This document shows, piece after piece, positions 47,850-58,876 of a stretch of DNA of 64,000 bases. Origin of the DNA: Portulaca oleracea. Lineage: Eukaryota; Streptophyta; Magnoliopsida; Caryophyllales; Portulacaceae. The stretch covers positions 15,871,001 through 15,935,000 of the forward strand of contig CM055876.1 in the NCBI GenBank assembly GCA_029582165.1, in the 5' to 3' direction. Within the stretch, counting starts at the first letter, position 1, and the number at the start of each line of letters is the position of its first letter. The position numbers and the translations under genes were made by a program. Below the pieces are notes generated by a model, which saw only the letters and a list, made by a program, of their open reading frames with translations, ran no database searches and was not told the origin of the DNA.

Positions 47850-49979
47850 ATGGCTACTCTACGTGAGTTGGCTGCTCCTAATTTGGTAACTCAACCTTTA
47901 TCTATTACGTATGCTCAATTAGAGAAACCGTTTAAACTGAATTCTGGATTTATAAACTTACTGCCCAAATTTTGTGGTTTGCCTAATGAAAACCCATATC
48001 ATCATATTACTGAATTCTTTATCACATGTTCTGCTATGGTACCTGAGGGAATACATGAAGATCAAATTAGGTTGAGAGCTTTTCCTTTTTCACTTCTTGA
48101 TAAAGCAAAAGATTGGTTATATTATATGCCTGCAGGAACTTTCTCTACATGGTCCGCATTGCATAAAGCATTTTTAGAAAAAAAAATTCCTGCGTCACGG
48201 ATTGGATCAATTGGGAGAGAAATTAGTGGAATCCAACAAAGGGATGGGGAAACTTTTTACGAGTATTGGGAAAGATTTGATAGACTTTGTGCTTGTTGCC
48301 CCCAACACCAAATAACTGAGCAACTGTTAATTCAATACTTTTATGAGGGTTTACTTCCAATGGATCATTATATGGTTGATGATGCTCGTGGAGGGGCCTT
48401 AATTGATAAAACTCCAGTTGAAGCTAGAAAACTTTTTAATTTAATGGCTCAAAATACTCAACAGTTCGGAACTAGGGGGTCCCAGGTAAGAAAGGTTAAT
48501 GAAATTGGTTCAAGTTCAGCTTTAGAGAGTCAGTTGTCTACCATTACTGCTATGCTTAACAGACTTATTACTGGTGGAACTCAAAAAGCAGTTGTATGTG
48601 GAATTTGTTGTTTAGAGGGACATCATACTGATGCATGTCCTACACTTCAAGAGGGAGAGGCAAATGCAATTTATTCTAACCAAGGTCAGAGGAAGTATGA
48701 TCCATATTCTAACACCTATAATGAGGGCTGGAAAGATCACCCTAACCTTAGGTATGGCAATAATACCAACCATCCTGGCTTTGACCAATCAACCCGTCAA
48801 CCTAACCCCCAAGATAGGACCAATTACCTTCTTGAACAGGTGCTTAATAAAATGGATGATAGGTTCCAAAATATAGAGTCAACCCTAAAGCAAGTTCAGG
48901 AGAGACAAACTGCAACTGATACCATAGTTAGCAACTTGCAAGCCCAACTGAACAACAGGTTACCATCTTAGCCTTACCCTAACCCTAAGGAGAATGTTAG
49001 TGCTATAACTATTAGGAATGGAAGGGAATTGAAGGGGTCAACTGAGAAGAGTAGAGAAGAAGAACCTGAGTTAGAAATCACAAAATCCAAATCTGAAAAA
49101 GAAAAGGAAAGCAACCAAATTGCTAAGGAGATAGAGGAGAGAAAGAGAGATATGTACAAACCACCTCCACCTTTTCCTAGTAGGTTTAGAAACCCAACCT
49201 CTAAGGTAAATGAGGCTAACCAAGAGATTTTAGAGACATTCAGGAAGGTAGAAATTAACATTCCCCTTCTAAATGCTATTAAACAAGTGCCTCGTTGTGC
49301 CAAGTTTTTAAAAGAATTGTGTACTGATAAAAGAAAACTGGTTAGTAATGTGAAAGTAAGTGTGGGGGAAAACGTGTCTTCCATTTTCCAAAAGATATTG
49401 CCCCCAAAATGCAAAGACCCTGTGATGTTTTCTATTCCTTGTAAAATTGGAGACCTTTACTTTGATCATGCCATGCTTGATTTAGGTGCCTCCATTAATG
49501 TCATGCCTCGGTCTATTTATGATAAATTGAATTTAGGGGAGTTAAAAAAGACCGGTATTGTCATTCAGTTAGCTGATAGGAGTAAAACTTACCCAGATGG
49601 AGTTTTAGAAGATGTCTTAGTCCAGGTTAACCAACTTGTGTTTCCTGCCGATTTTTATGTGTTGGATATGGGTAATGCATACCATGATTTTCCTATCCTG
49701 CTTGGTAGACCATTCTTGAAAACATCTATGACTAAAATTGATGTGCATGGAGGAACATTGACTATGGAATTTGATGGTGACGTGATTAAATTTAACATAT
49801 TTGATGCCATGAGATCCCCTGCTGATGTGAATTGTGTGTATGCACTTGATATTATTGATGAATTCTCGCAAGATGTTTATGATTTGACTAGAGAGGATGG
49901 TGCTAAACCTAAGAGAGACCCTCAGAGAAGACTTAACCCACTTATGATGGAAGTAGACAACCCTAAACCTCCATGGTGA
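47850..49979 (+). CDS. Athila-2 gag and protease, one frame with a single amber stop
   Basis: Codons 1-373 from ATG 47850 to TAG 48969-48971 are uninterrupted. They contain the gag core (NPYHHITEFF, FPFSLLDKAKDWLYYMPAGT, WSALHKAFLEK, GLLPMDHYMVDDARGGALID) and the knuckle CGICCLEGHHTDAC. The same frame continues after the TAG as an Arg/Lys-rich spacer and protease (MLDLGASINVMPRSIYDKLN, LGRPFLKT), and enters the start of reverse transcriptase (RDPQRRLNPLMMEV) before it ends. A possible longer gag start lies upstream near 47730, in another frame. The gag is unusually well kept for this window, though the element lacks its own polymerase. Confidence 0.8.
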
Positions 49980-50100
49980 TGTTGAAATTAAAAGTTTATC
50001 TACTAACAAGATTTTCAAGGTGAATAGTCACAGGTTCAACCAATTTCTTGAGGAGGATCATGTTCATGTCGTGAGAGAGTTTCATTTGGAAAATCCATGA
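49965..50100 (+). pseudogene. Integrase C-terminal tail joined to truncated reverse transcriptase
   Basis: In the +1 frame relative to the protease ORF this reads HGDVEIKSLSTNKIFKVNSH and ends in FHLENP stop, the typical end of Athila pol. All of reverse transcriptase beyond its first residues, RNase H and the integrase core are missing, so pol carries an internal deletion of several kb with the junction at about 49955-49970. Confidence 0.8.
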
Positions 50101-51187
50101 GCTAAAACTACGTCGAGCCAACAACAGTAAACAAAGACGCTGATTGGGAGGCAACCCAATAAATTCAGGGAAGTTCTTCAAAGTTCCTTTTTCTTTATTT
50201 TCTTTTTCAGCAACTTATTTAGTTACATTGAGGACAATGTGTGAATTAAGTGTTGGGGGGGGGGGATTTATATGTTTTTGATAGCTTAGTTTGCGAGTCT
50301 ATTTCATAATTTATTCTTGCTTTCATTTCTAAAAAAAATTGTTTTTATGGACAAATTGCTTTGTACTTTATTGCTTAATTAGTCGTTTTAAGATGAAGTA
50401 ACTGATTAGATTAAAAGCGGTCAGTATGTGTATAGGAGACCTTAGGTTGGGATTGTTACCACGACTTACTTTTAGTAGACTTTGTTTACCATGTGCAAAA
50501 ATGAGTTCCCTCCGACTTTCATCATACCCCATTCGTGACCGAGACTATCTTTACTAAGGAGGAATCTATGAGTCCCTTTATGCTCTCGCTCACCTTCTAG
50601 ATTAATTAATGTGGTGAATAAGTGCTCAAAGAGCATAAGTTATGAAAAAAATAAGAGAAAAAAAAAAGAAGTTTTTGTTGAAATTAAGTTGTGTAAACTA
50701 ATAATCCCTAAGTTATGCTAGTCGGTTGACCGTCATGACCTGGCATAGGTGGAGTGGCACCTTTTCGCCCCTTAAGCACAATGTTAACTGCGTATGGAGT
50801 TGGTCGTGTTGGGAGGGTAGCCCCGTAATTGGGCCGCGCTTAATTCCCGAAATATGCCGGCAATGACGCTTAAAATAAATTAATTGATTTGCTTAAGATC
50901 GTGTGAGACCTTCTCATTTGAAAAAGGATAAAAGAGCTTGAGCATGAGGGAGACTTAGGTTGACCAACCGAAATATTCTTCGATCGGAATCGAGTGGGAG
51001 GGCGATTACACATTGTTTGGAGGATCTTGTTTAGTATGTGGTGAATGAGTGTCGAAAATTATAAAGAGTGGTGCTATCTTTGACTTAAGAGTTCTCAAAT
51101 ATGTATGCTAATTTCTTTCATTCTGATTGATGAAACCATTTGAAGGGCCAGTTATGCGACCAAGTGCATAGTAGCTTGTTTCATAGG
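50101..51187 (+). other. Athila-2 3' untranslated region, first part
   Basis: Holds a polypurine-tract-like TTAAGTGTTGGGGGGGGGG at about 50248-50266 and a block at about 50791-50880 shared with Athila-1 (GTGTTGGGAGGGTA, TTAATTCCCGAAA). No coding sequence. Confidence 0.65.
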
Positions 51188-51243
51188 GGGCTTTGATATA
51201 CGTCGCCCACCTTTTTACTAATGTCGCCCCCCAAAAGACATTT
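51188..51243. repeat. Left TIR of the MULE
   Basis: GATATACGTCGCCCACCTTT continues as TTACTAATGTCGCCCC; it is complementary to 58813-58867 with a few mismatches. Confidence 0.8.
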
Positions 51244-51459
51244 TATACCCTTGCCCCTTTCTCTCCTCTCTCTCCTCTCTTTCTCTCCTCTCCCTCTTCC
51301 TCTCAAATTCTCTCAACCTAAAATATTACATTTTTGAAGTTAAATCTAAAATGTCAATGGAAGGTGGAAATTCATCTGAAGCGGAGGAGGTTAGTTTGTA
51401 AAATTACATTTTTTGTACTAAATTTTGTTAATTTTCGAATTTTATGGAAAATTAAAATT

Positions 51460-51610
51460 GCGGCGTGCTGCAGCCGGCAAATCATCGCGGATTTGCCGCG
51501 CGTGGATCGCGGCAGCACGGGGGTTGTTGCCGCGCAAAACGCACGGCAACACCGCGGTCATGCTTACGCGTCACGCTGGCCATACGCGGTGTTACGCTGC
51601 AAATACACAT
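51460..51610. repeat. GC-rich island near the left end of the MULE (intron 1)
   Basis: Repeated CGGCAAATC / GATTTGCCGCG and GCGGCAGCACGG motifs inside otherwise AT-rich DNA; related motifs recur at 58457-58605 near the other end. Confidence 0.7.
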
Positions 51611-51639
51611 GTAGCGATAAATTACGATTTTCCCTTTTT

Positions 51640-52290
51640 TTTAAATAGTTTTTATTATTATTATTATTAATTTTTTTAGTTATTATTATTAATTATTAAT
51701 TATTTTTAATTGTATATGTGTTATTATTATTTTTTAATTATTGTTTTTATTTTTAATTATATATTGTGTTATTATTGTTATTATTGTTGATTATGTTATT
51801 GTTATTATTAATAATGTGTTGATTTTTAATGTTATTTTATTTCAAATTATATGTTTTAATAAATAATGTGTTGAAGTATTAATAATTAATGTGTTTATTG
51901 AAATTGTTACTTGAATATTAATAAATAATGTGTTTATTGTAATTTCTTATTTGAAGTGTTAATTATTATGATTATTAATAAATAATTTGTATAGGAAATT
52001 GTTACTTGAAGTGGTAATTATTTTTATTATTAATAATTAATGTGTTTAGTGAAATTGTTACTTGAAGTGTTTTTATTATTAATAATTAATGTGTTTAGTG
52101 AAATTGTAATTGATAATTGAAGCGTTAATTATTATGATTATTAATATTATTATTAATAATGTTTAGGGTTTATTGTTTAGGTTTATGAATGTAATTAATA
52201 ATGTTATTGTCATTGTTATTCTAAATGATTAGTTTTATTGTTAATTATTTTAGTATAATTGGGTAAATATTGGGGTAATTAATGAATGTC
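51640..52290. repeat. AT-rich TTA-type repeats in intron 1
   Basis: Long TTATTATTA/AATAATGTG-type repetitive sequence. The matching complement-type sequence (AATAATAAC) is at about 57360-57960 and 58386-58450 on the other side. Confidence 0.75.
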
Positions 52291-55200
52291 ACATTGTTCT
52301 GCAGTTTGAGCTAGAGGAGTTTGGCGGAGACGGTGTTGATTATTCCTCGTTCTTTGTGACACAAGATATGTTTGAAAATATAGAAGCAGTTCTTGAGTGG
52401 GCCAACGATATAGCTCGGGGCATTGGGTTTAGGTTTGTAAGGGCATCATAGAAGCAAAAAGATTTAGATAGTGCGCGGAGGTGTTACTTGAAGTGTTATA
52501 GGTACGGCAAATATCGCGGGAAAATGATTGATCTTGATGCAGCAGCGAGTGGTCGGACGACGTCGACGAAGGCGTGCAGTTGTAAATTTGCCATTGTAGC
52601 GTGGACACGTAATGAAACAGAATGGCGAATTCGTGCTTGTGATGGAGACAGGGGGAAGCACAATCATAGGTTCATCGTGTACGAGGAAGGACATCGTCAC
52701 GGAAACCCATTGAACTCTGAGATGAAACAACATGTGCGTGAAATGACCGACACGGGGTGCACGCTGGCCACTATACAGACATCGCTGAAGATAAAGTTCC
52801 CTGGTTGTAATTCAAACATTCGACAAGTATACAACGAGCGGGCGAAGATGCGCGCCGAGGGTATGGATGGGAGGACAACTCCCCAACAATGTCTCCACTT
52901 GGCTAAGGCTGGCGGGTACATCTCCTATACAAACTTTGATGATGATGGCAATCTTCGTCAACTCTTTTTATGTCACCCGTACGCATTGAAGTTGCTCCGT
53001 ACGTACCCGAATGTAATTCTCATCGACAGTACATATAAGACAAACAAGGCGAAGTGGCCCTTATGCGAGCTGGTTGGCGTGTCACCAACTAACAAAAACT
53101 TCCAGATTGCTTACTCGTTCATGCGGGACGAGAAGAAGGAATCCTATGAGTGGTTGCTTTGGAAGTTGCATGAGTTGTTGGGTCCCGATGTTACTCCGGG
53201 TGTGTTTGTGACGGACAAGGAGTACGCGTTGAGTGGAGCTATTGCCAGAGTTTTCCCAAGTGTGCCTCACCTTTTGTGCATATGGCATATTGGGAACGAT
53301 GTGGAGAATAAAGTCAACGCACTTACTGGGGGGAAGAAAAATGGTTGCGGGCTACATTTCAAACATCATTTCTGGAATCCCATTGTTTATGCCGCGACTG
53401 TTGAGATTTTCGAGATGAAGTGGATGACTCTCCAAAGCGTGTGGATTGGAAAGAACAAAGAAGTTGTGAAGTATCTTAATGATACGTGGATGCCGTATGA
53501 GGAGAAATTTATTTGTGCTTTCACCGACAGGGTCCCTCACTTTGGGAACACTGCGACTTCCAAGGTGGAGAGCCAGCCTTCTACTCTGAAATATTATATC
53601 GGAAGTGGGAGAGGCACATTTGATCATGTCTTTGTGAGGATTCACCATCATTTGGAGAATCAACATACCGAGATTAAGAGGTTGCTTGAGCGCATAGATA
53701 TCATAGGGAATCTCGATTCTTCATGCATTTGCACGGTCATGTTTCTCACTATGCCATTGATTTATTAGCGTTTGAGTTCAATGAAATGGTGAAGATGAGG
53801 AAAGCTACAGGCACACCCAAGTGCGATCACAAGTTGTGGTCAACCCACCACCTTTCGTGTGCGTGTTCTATGATGCACTTGTACAATAATGGAGAGCAGT
53901 TGCAGTATACAAATTTAATAATGTTCTGGAGACAACTCACGGTCATTGGAGATGGTGACACCCCGGGGTCAAATGATGATCCATCGTCCCGGGACTTGAA
54001 GCTGTTTGAGTTCCTCATGCAACAGGTTCGGGAGCAAGATCCAGCAGTGATATGCGACGTATCCCAGGTCATCCACGAGAGGTTGAATCCCGAGAGTGCC
54101 GATATTCCCGATCCAGAGATCAACCCCCCGCACATCGGGAGACCCAAAACTTCCAGATCCACCAGACGTGAGCCCAGTGGGTTTGAGTACGGTCGAATAT
54201 CGGGTCGTGGTAGCAAGACTAAGTCGAACTCCTCGAGGAGAAACAGAACCAGTTCTTCTTCCGTCGGGATGGGTGAAATAGGTTTGATTTTCATTATATA
54301 TTTTTTATAATATAACAAAAAAACTAAATGCTCTTATTTATAAGACAGATGCATCTTTTGATGTGCAGTTATTTCCAAGATGTGTACAGATCCGTTCACG
54401 TACAAAGACGATGTGCCACATTTCTTTCTACCTTATATTGTTGGTTGGACGGATGTTGAGTCGGATGGAAACTGCGGGTTTAGATGCATTGCCGAGGCGG
54501 CTTTTGGGGGCCAAGAACAATGGTAAACTGTTAGGAGTACAATGGAAAGTGAATTGCTGGCGCGTCATAACATGTATTTGGTGGCACACTTTGGGTGTCA
54601 GGAGGAGTACGATAAGTCGCTCAACCGGATAAGTGGTAACATGGCTGGACCAGCCAGTGTTCAACATTGGATGTCGACTCCTGCGGATTTATTTCCAGCA
54701 GCGACAATGTTGAACATCATGTGGATTAACATTGCAATACCACCTAGTGAATTTGAGCAGTTAGCTGAGTTATGTATATCAGTATTACCCTTGAGAGCAG
54801 GAACTGGAATGAGGAGACCTGCCAAAATATTCGGAATAGTGCATGCATACAAGGCTCATTACATTCTTCTTCATTTACACGATCAATGCCCTCTACCACC
54901 GATTCATACTGGGTGGCACCGAGCGAGAGACCGTACTGTTGAAGGTTGGGATGAGCCGTTTAAGGCTCGTATTGATCAATGGAAAGGTCTTAGGGCTGCT
55001 CAAACAAGTTCTTTGTCTTAGGAATTAAACTGTACGGTCATATATGTATTTGTATGGCATGACATTGTCTCCACGGCGCTTGTTAAATTCTTGTTCATTT
55101 TATTGTGATAATTAGTGGTGCTGAATTACTTTAAATAAACTGCACAACAATAAAAACCAACAATTAAAATACCGCACAATACATCAAGTCTACGATACAA

Positions 55201-55294
55201 CCACACAAATTTAAACTTACATCAGTCTTAAAACGACAGACAATCAACCTAAAAATTAAAATGTTCGACACAAATTAAAAATTAACAACTAATT

Positions 55295-57350
55295 CTACTC
55301 CTCCTCCTCCTCCTCCTGGTCGTCTTGTTGCGTAGGGACCTGAATATTCATTTGTGCACACCATTGAGCATACAGATCAGACATAGCTGTGAAACTGTGA
55401 TCACTCACTAGCCTTGTCGCTTCGTTACGACTAGGTGGCTGCAACATCGTATTCGCTAGTTCCGCCCACAAATATGACCACTATGAAAAAAATAGAAAGT
55501 TATTTAATAATAACATTTGTTAGCTTATAATCGAGTAAAATATGCAAAACTACTATTAAAGCATGCTTAGGGGTTTGTACCTGTTCGAGGGAACGCGGCT
55601 CATCGATTGTGGATTGGCTGGTGGAGGTGTTGTTGATCAAAAACTTATGAGAATGTACCACAAACCAATCATTATATGCATCATCCACTTCAAAAGGCAC
55701 ACGTTTTGTGCATGACAAAGCCGTCAGGGACAACATGTAACCAAAAGGAAATGTCCCCCAAGCAGTGTTGACGCCAAACTCATCAAACTCCAATCTGCAT
55801 GCGGCCTGGCGTCGGCTCACCTTTCCTAGGGCGGGGCAACATTGGGGGAACATGTTGTCGGTGCCCTATCTGACGGACAACGCGATCAGGCATGTACCAC
55901 TCTGTCACATCATATGCACGAATGGGGCCCATGTACAACGTCCTCTGGCAGGTCCTGCAAGGTGTACCTCCATAAGGGCACCAACACACCTTATCGGCGC
56001 CAACGCGCCCGTGGAGGCCCTCAACGCCCGTAGGCGTGTCTCCGATCTAGCCATGTGAGTGGGAAACCACCTGGCCGCGCGCGGTCCCCGAACCGGTTGC
56101 TCACTGTGTGGCCTAAATGATGGAAAATACTCATATATCCAAGCCTGCAAAAGGGTCAAACACCCAGCTATCTTCGCTATCCCACCGCCGCCATCCCTAA
56201 TCGCCGATACAGTGCGCCAAATGTAATCGCATTCCCAAGCGTAAATCGACAATATCAATGCTAGGCCACGGATGCGGACGTACTCTATCCCTCGATTTGT
56301 CCACGAGGATAGTGTTTCCTAACAAGCTCAACAACCATGCACGTGTCCTATGGGGAAGGGGGTACATGGGCGAAACAACAATCGACCTCAAATCGACATC
56401 AGTCATGGCACCCTTGTCATAAATGCCCATTTTCTTTAGTTCCGGCATAGGCTTCATGAAAATAGCCGAAACGAACTCATTAACCGCTGCCCGAGCAAGA
56501 CAATCAGGCATCATACCATCAACTGGAAGGCCTAAAATGTGTTCCACATCATGCAGCATGATAGTCATTTCACCAAAGGGAAGGTGAAATGTGTTCGTGT
56601 CGGGTTGCCACCTCTCAACGAAGGCTGAGATTAGCGTCATATCGATGTTTTCATACATCAAATCTACCAAAGCGGTCAATTGGACATTTTACAGTGCACT
56701 CTGGCATACGGGATCCATTGCGGGCCTCATTGACCTCAATTCCCTCAACACATTCCTCTTCGTCACGCAGTCAAGAACTGCTCCCGATGAACGCTCCCGA
56801 CCATCCGATATTACCCTAGCGATGTGACCTCCAAAGCTCGATATAATGTCCCCCAATTGTGGTCCCTCGGGAACATTACCATCAATCTTCCAGTCTTCCT
56901 CATTTCTCCGGCTCTTCTTACTCTGCCTGCCGCTGCTGCTGCTTGCCCCAACCTCGCCACCTGCGTCTCCCCCATGTCGCAGTGGGGCAAACCTCCCTGA
57001 CGCATCTCCCAACGACTCGAACCCCGTTCGCTGCATAATCAAGTAGTAGGATCGCCCGACTTCAGCTGCTCCGTCGTCCCCCGTTGTCTCCGTGTCGGTT
57101 GAGTAATCAACATGTTCATTGATATGTTCAATTAAGCCTTGCGTGGTTTGACTGTGCATGTCCTCCTGTTGCCCAACCGCATCAACAGGTGCTTCAACCG
57201 CATCAACAGGTGCTTCAGTACCTCGGCCCCTACGTCGTGCTGACGCAGTCACATTACGTCTGTGCGGGTTCCCAGTTTCACCCCCCTCCAACCAGATGGA
57301 AGCTGGTTCGACCTATCTAGAAACCCGGAAGCCCTGCCCCTACCTGCCAT
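55295..57350 (-). pseudogene. Plant mobile domain (PMD, aminotransferase-like) gene carried by the MULE
   Basis: Minus strand. ATG at 57350 (MAGRGRASGFLD); a frameshift in the G-run at 57281-57286; then a disordered N-terminus and the PMD core: LTALVDLMYENIDMTLIS, FHLPFGEMTIMLHDVEHILG (56580-56520) and GCLTLLQAWIYEYFPSFRP. The C-terminal part includes YDVTEWYMPDRVVRQIGH, FGVNTAWGTFPFGYML and DDAYNDWF. A CAG|GTAC donor at 55581/55580 and an AG acceptor at 55482-55481 join the last exon (55480-55295), ending in a Glu run. A lone TAA at 56691-56689 replaces what looks like a Tyr codon; further frameshifts lie near 56250 and 55790. PMD proteins (MAIN/MAIL1 group) act in meristem maintenance and TE silencing; PMD copies are known in TEs. 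Confidence 0.8.
55296..55318. repeat. (CTC)n coding for the PMD Glu tail
   Basis: About six or seven CTC units; on the minus strand GAG codons just before the stop. Confidence 0.85.
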
Positions 57351-57960
57351 ATTAGATCACCTGCATAATAATAATAAAAATATTTAACTATAGATTGATA
57401 ATCTAAACCCTAAAATCTAAATTAAATAATAACAATAATATTAACATTTAGATTGATAATTAACATAATAACAAATAAATTAAATAATAACAATAAAAAT
57501 TAAACTAAATAATAACAGTAACAATTAAACTAAATAATAACAATAACAAATAAATTACATGATAACAATAACAATTAAATTAAACAATAACAATAATAAT
57601 AACAATCACAATAATAATAACATTCATATTTAAATATAATATATAACTTTTATAACACTATTGAGAATAGATTAACAATTAATAAATATTCATCTTTTAC
57701 AACATTATAATTATTAATATTATTATTACTAATATTATCATAAATACCTAATTAATAAAATACATTAACAATAATAATAACAATTATATTAACATTAATA
57801 TTAATAATATTAACATTTACAGTGATAATTAACATAATAACAATTACAATTAAATTAAATAATAACAAAACAGTCACAATATTAATATTAATAACATTCA
57901 TCTTTTAAATATAATTTATAACAAAATTACAATTATATTAAATATTCATATTTTACAATA

Positions 57961-58385
57961 GGATTATTGGATGATAATACACTGAACTTTAGGAGTATTG
58001 GACAATAATGCACTGAACTTTTTTCTTGGACTCTAATACACTGAACTTTGAGGGTATTGGACAATAACGCACTCGGACCAATTCAGCTGGTGGTTGACGC
58101 GGTGGCTGTCCTATTTTGAGGTGTCGTTTTTCTATTTTTTTCAGAAAAAACTTTTGCCGTGTAAGAAAGTACACATAAGCAGGATGACTGATATATTTTT
58201 TTTGGAAAAAAATAGAAAAACGATACCCAAAGTGGGACAACCACCACGTCAACCACCAGCTGAATTGGTCTGAGTGCATTATTGTCCAATACCCTCAAAG
58301 TTCAGTGTATTAGAGTCCAAGAAAAAAGTTCAGTGCATTATTGTCCAATACCCCTAAAGTTCAGTGTATTATCATCCAATAATCC
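57961..58385. mobile_element. Mutator-type foldback MITE, copy 2 (425 bp)
   Basis: Begins GGATTATTGGATGATAATAC and ends with its exact inverse, with a perfect 9-bp duplication TTTACAATA (57952-57960 and 58386-58394). The inverted arms extend about 190 bp each and contain two rounds of TATTGGACAATAA-CACTGAACTT. Same family as 10372-10592. It sits in the right arm of the MULE, but its ends are unlike those of the MULE, so that transposase is not its obvious driver. Confidence 0.92.
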
Positions 58386-58456
58386 TTTACAATATTATAA
58401 TTATTACATTTATCAAAAATAAATATGAATATTTGGAATTAATAAAAAAAAATATA

Positions 58457-58605
58457 ACGGCCCGTGCCGCGTGCCGATTTCGGCAAACCGCGGCAGGTTT
58501 GCCGCGCGCCGATCTCGGCAAATCGCGGCGGATTTGTCGCGTGCCTATCTCGGCAAATCTGCCGCGGTTTGCCGAGATCGGCGCGCGGCACGAGCCATTT
58601 TTCCG
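58457..58605. repeat. GC-rich island near the right end of the MULE
   Basis: At least four tandem units of the type TCGGCAAANCGCGGCNGATT and its complement, with GCCGCGCGCCGATC between. They share CGGCAAATC and GATTTGCCGCG motifs with the left island. Confidence 0.75.
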
Positions 58606-58812
58606 GAATAATTTTTTTTTTTCAAATTACAAATTCAAATTTAACAATTATAAACACATAAAACTTACAAGAATATCGTCGTTTTCAATCTCCGGGAAGA
58701 TGTTGATGTTGTAGCGTCCCTCGTCGTCGTTGGCAGAGAGCGTTTTTTAGAGAGATAAAATAGAGAAAAGGTGGAGAGTGAGATTACGAGGGTGAAGGGC
58801 GTGATTGGAAAT

Positions 58813-58867
58813 TAAAATGAAAAGGTGGGCGACATTAGTAAAAAGGTGGGTGACATATAGTAAACGG
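58813..58867. repeat. Right TIR of the MULE
   Basis: GGTGGGCGACATTAGTAAAA continues as AGGTGGGTGACATATAGTAAA; inverse of the left end. Confidence 0.8.
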
Positions 58868-58876
58868 GTTCATGGG

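Larger units (their letters stand above)
51351..55021 (+). pseudogene. MULE transposase fused to an OTU cysteine-protease domain
   Basis: Exons 51351-51389, 52305-54281 and 54369-55021 join in phase at GT/AG sites, starting MSMEGGNSSEAEE. Exon 2 encodes a FAR1-type DNA-binding part (CSCKFAIVAW, HNHRF), then the MULE transposase core with Asp in LIDSTYKTN, Asp in FVTDKEYAL and Glu in SKVESQPSTLKYY. A SWIM-like Cys/His stretch follows (CDHKLWSTHHLSCAC). Exon 3 encodes an OTU domain: DGNCGFRCIAEAAFG with the Asp-Cys pair, and a candidate catalytic His in KAHYILLHL. Breaks: TAG at 52449, a frameshift near 53700-53725, TAA at 54524. Transposase would cut and insert the element; OTU proteases remove ubiquitin in other proteins, but the role here is unknown. 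Confidence 0.85.
51188..58867 (+). mobile_element. Mutator-like element (MULE) encoding transposase-OTU and a PMD gene
   Basis: Terminal inverted repeats of about 55 bp (51188-51243 and 58813-58867) share GTCGCCCACC, CCTTTTTACTAATGTCGCCC and neighbouring bases. Flanking 9-mers TTTCATAGG (51179-51187) and GTTCATGGG (58868-58876) match at seven of nine, fitting an eroded Mutator duplication in Athila-2. It holds a transposase-OTU gene (+) and a convergent PMD gene (-), with GC-rich islands and AT-rich TTA/TAA repeats next to both ends. All genes are broken. Confidence 0.85.

Noticed and set aside
53827..54318. 163-codon minus-strand frame
   Set aside because: Antisense of the transposase C-terminal region, which has clear family motifs on the plus strand.
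57961..58385. The foldback MITE as a deletion derivative of the surrounding MULE
   Set aside because: Its ends (GGATTATTGG) and the MULE ends (GTCGCCCACC region) are unrelated, and it has its own perfect 9-bp duplication.
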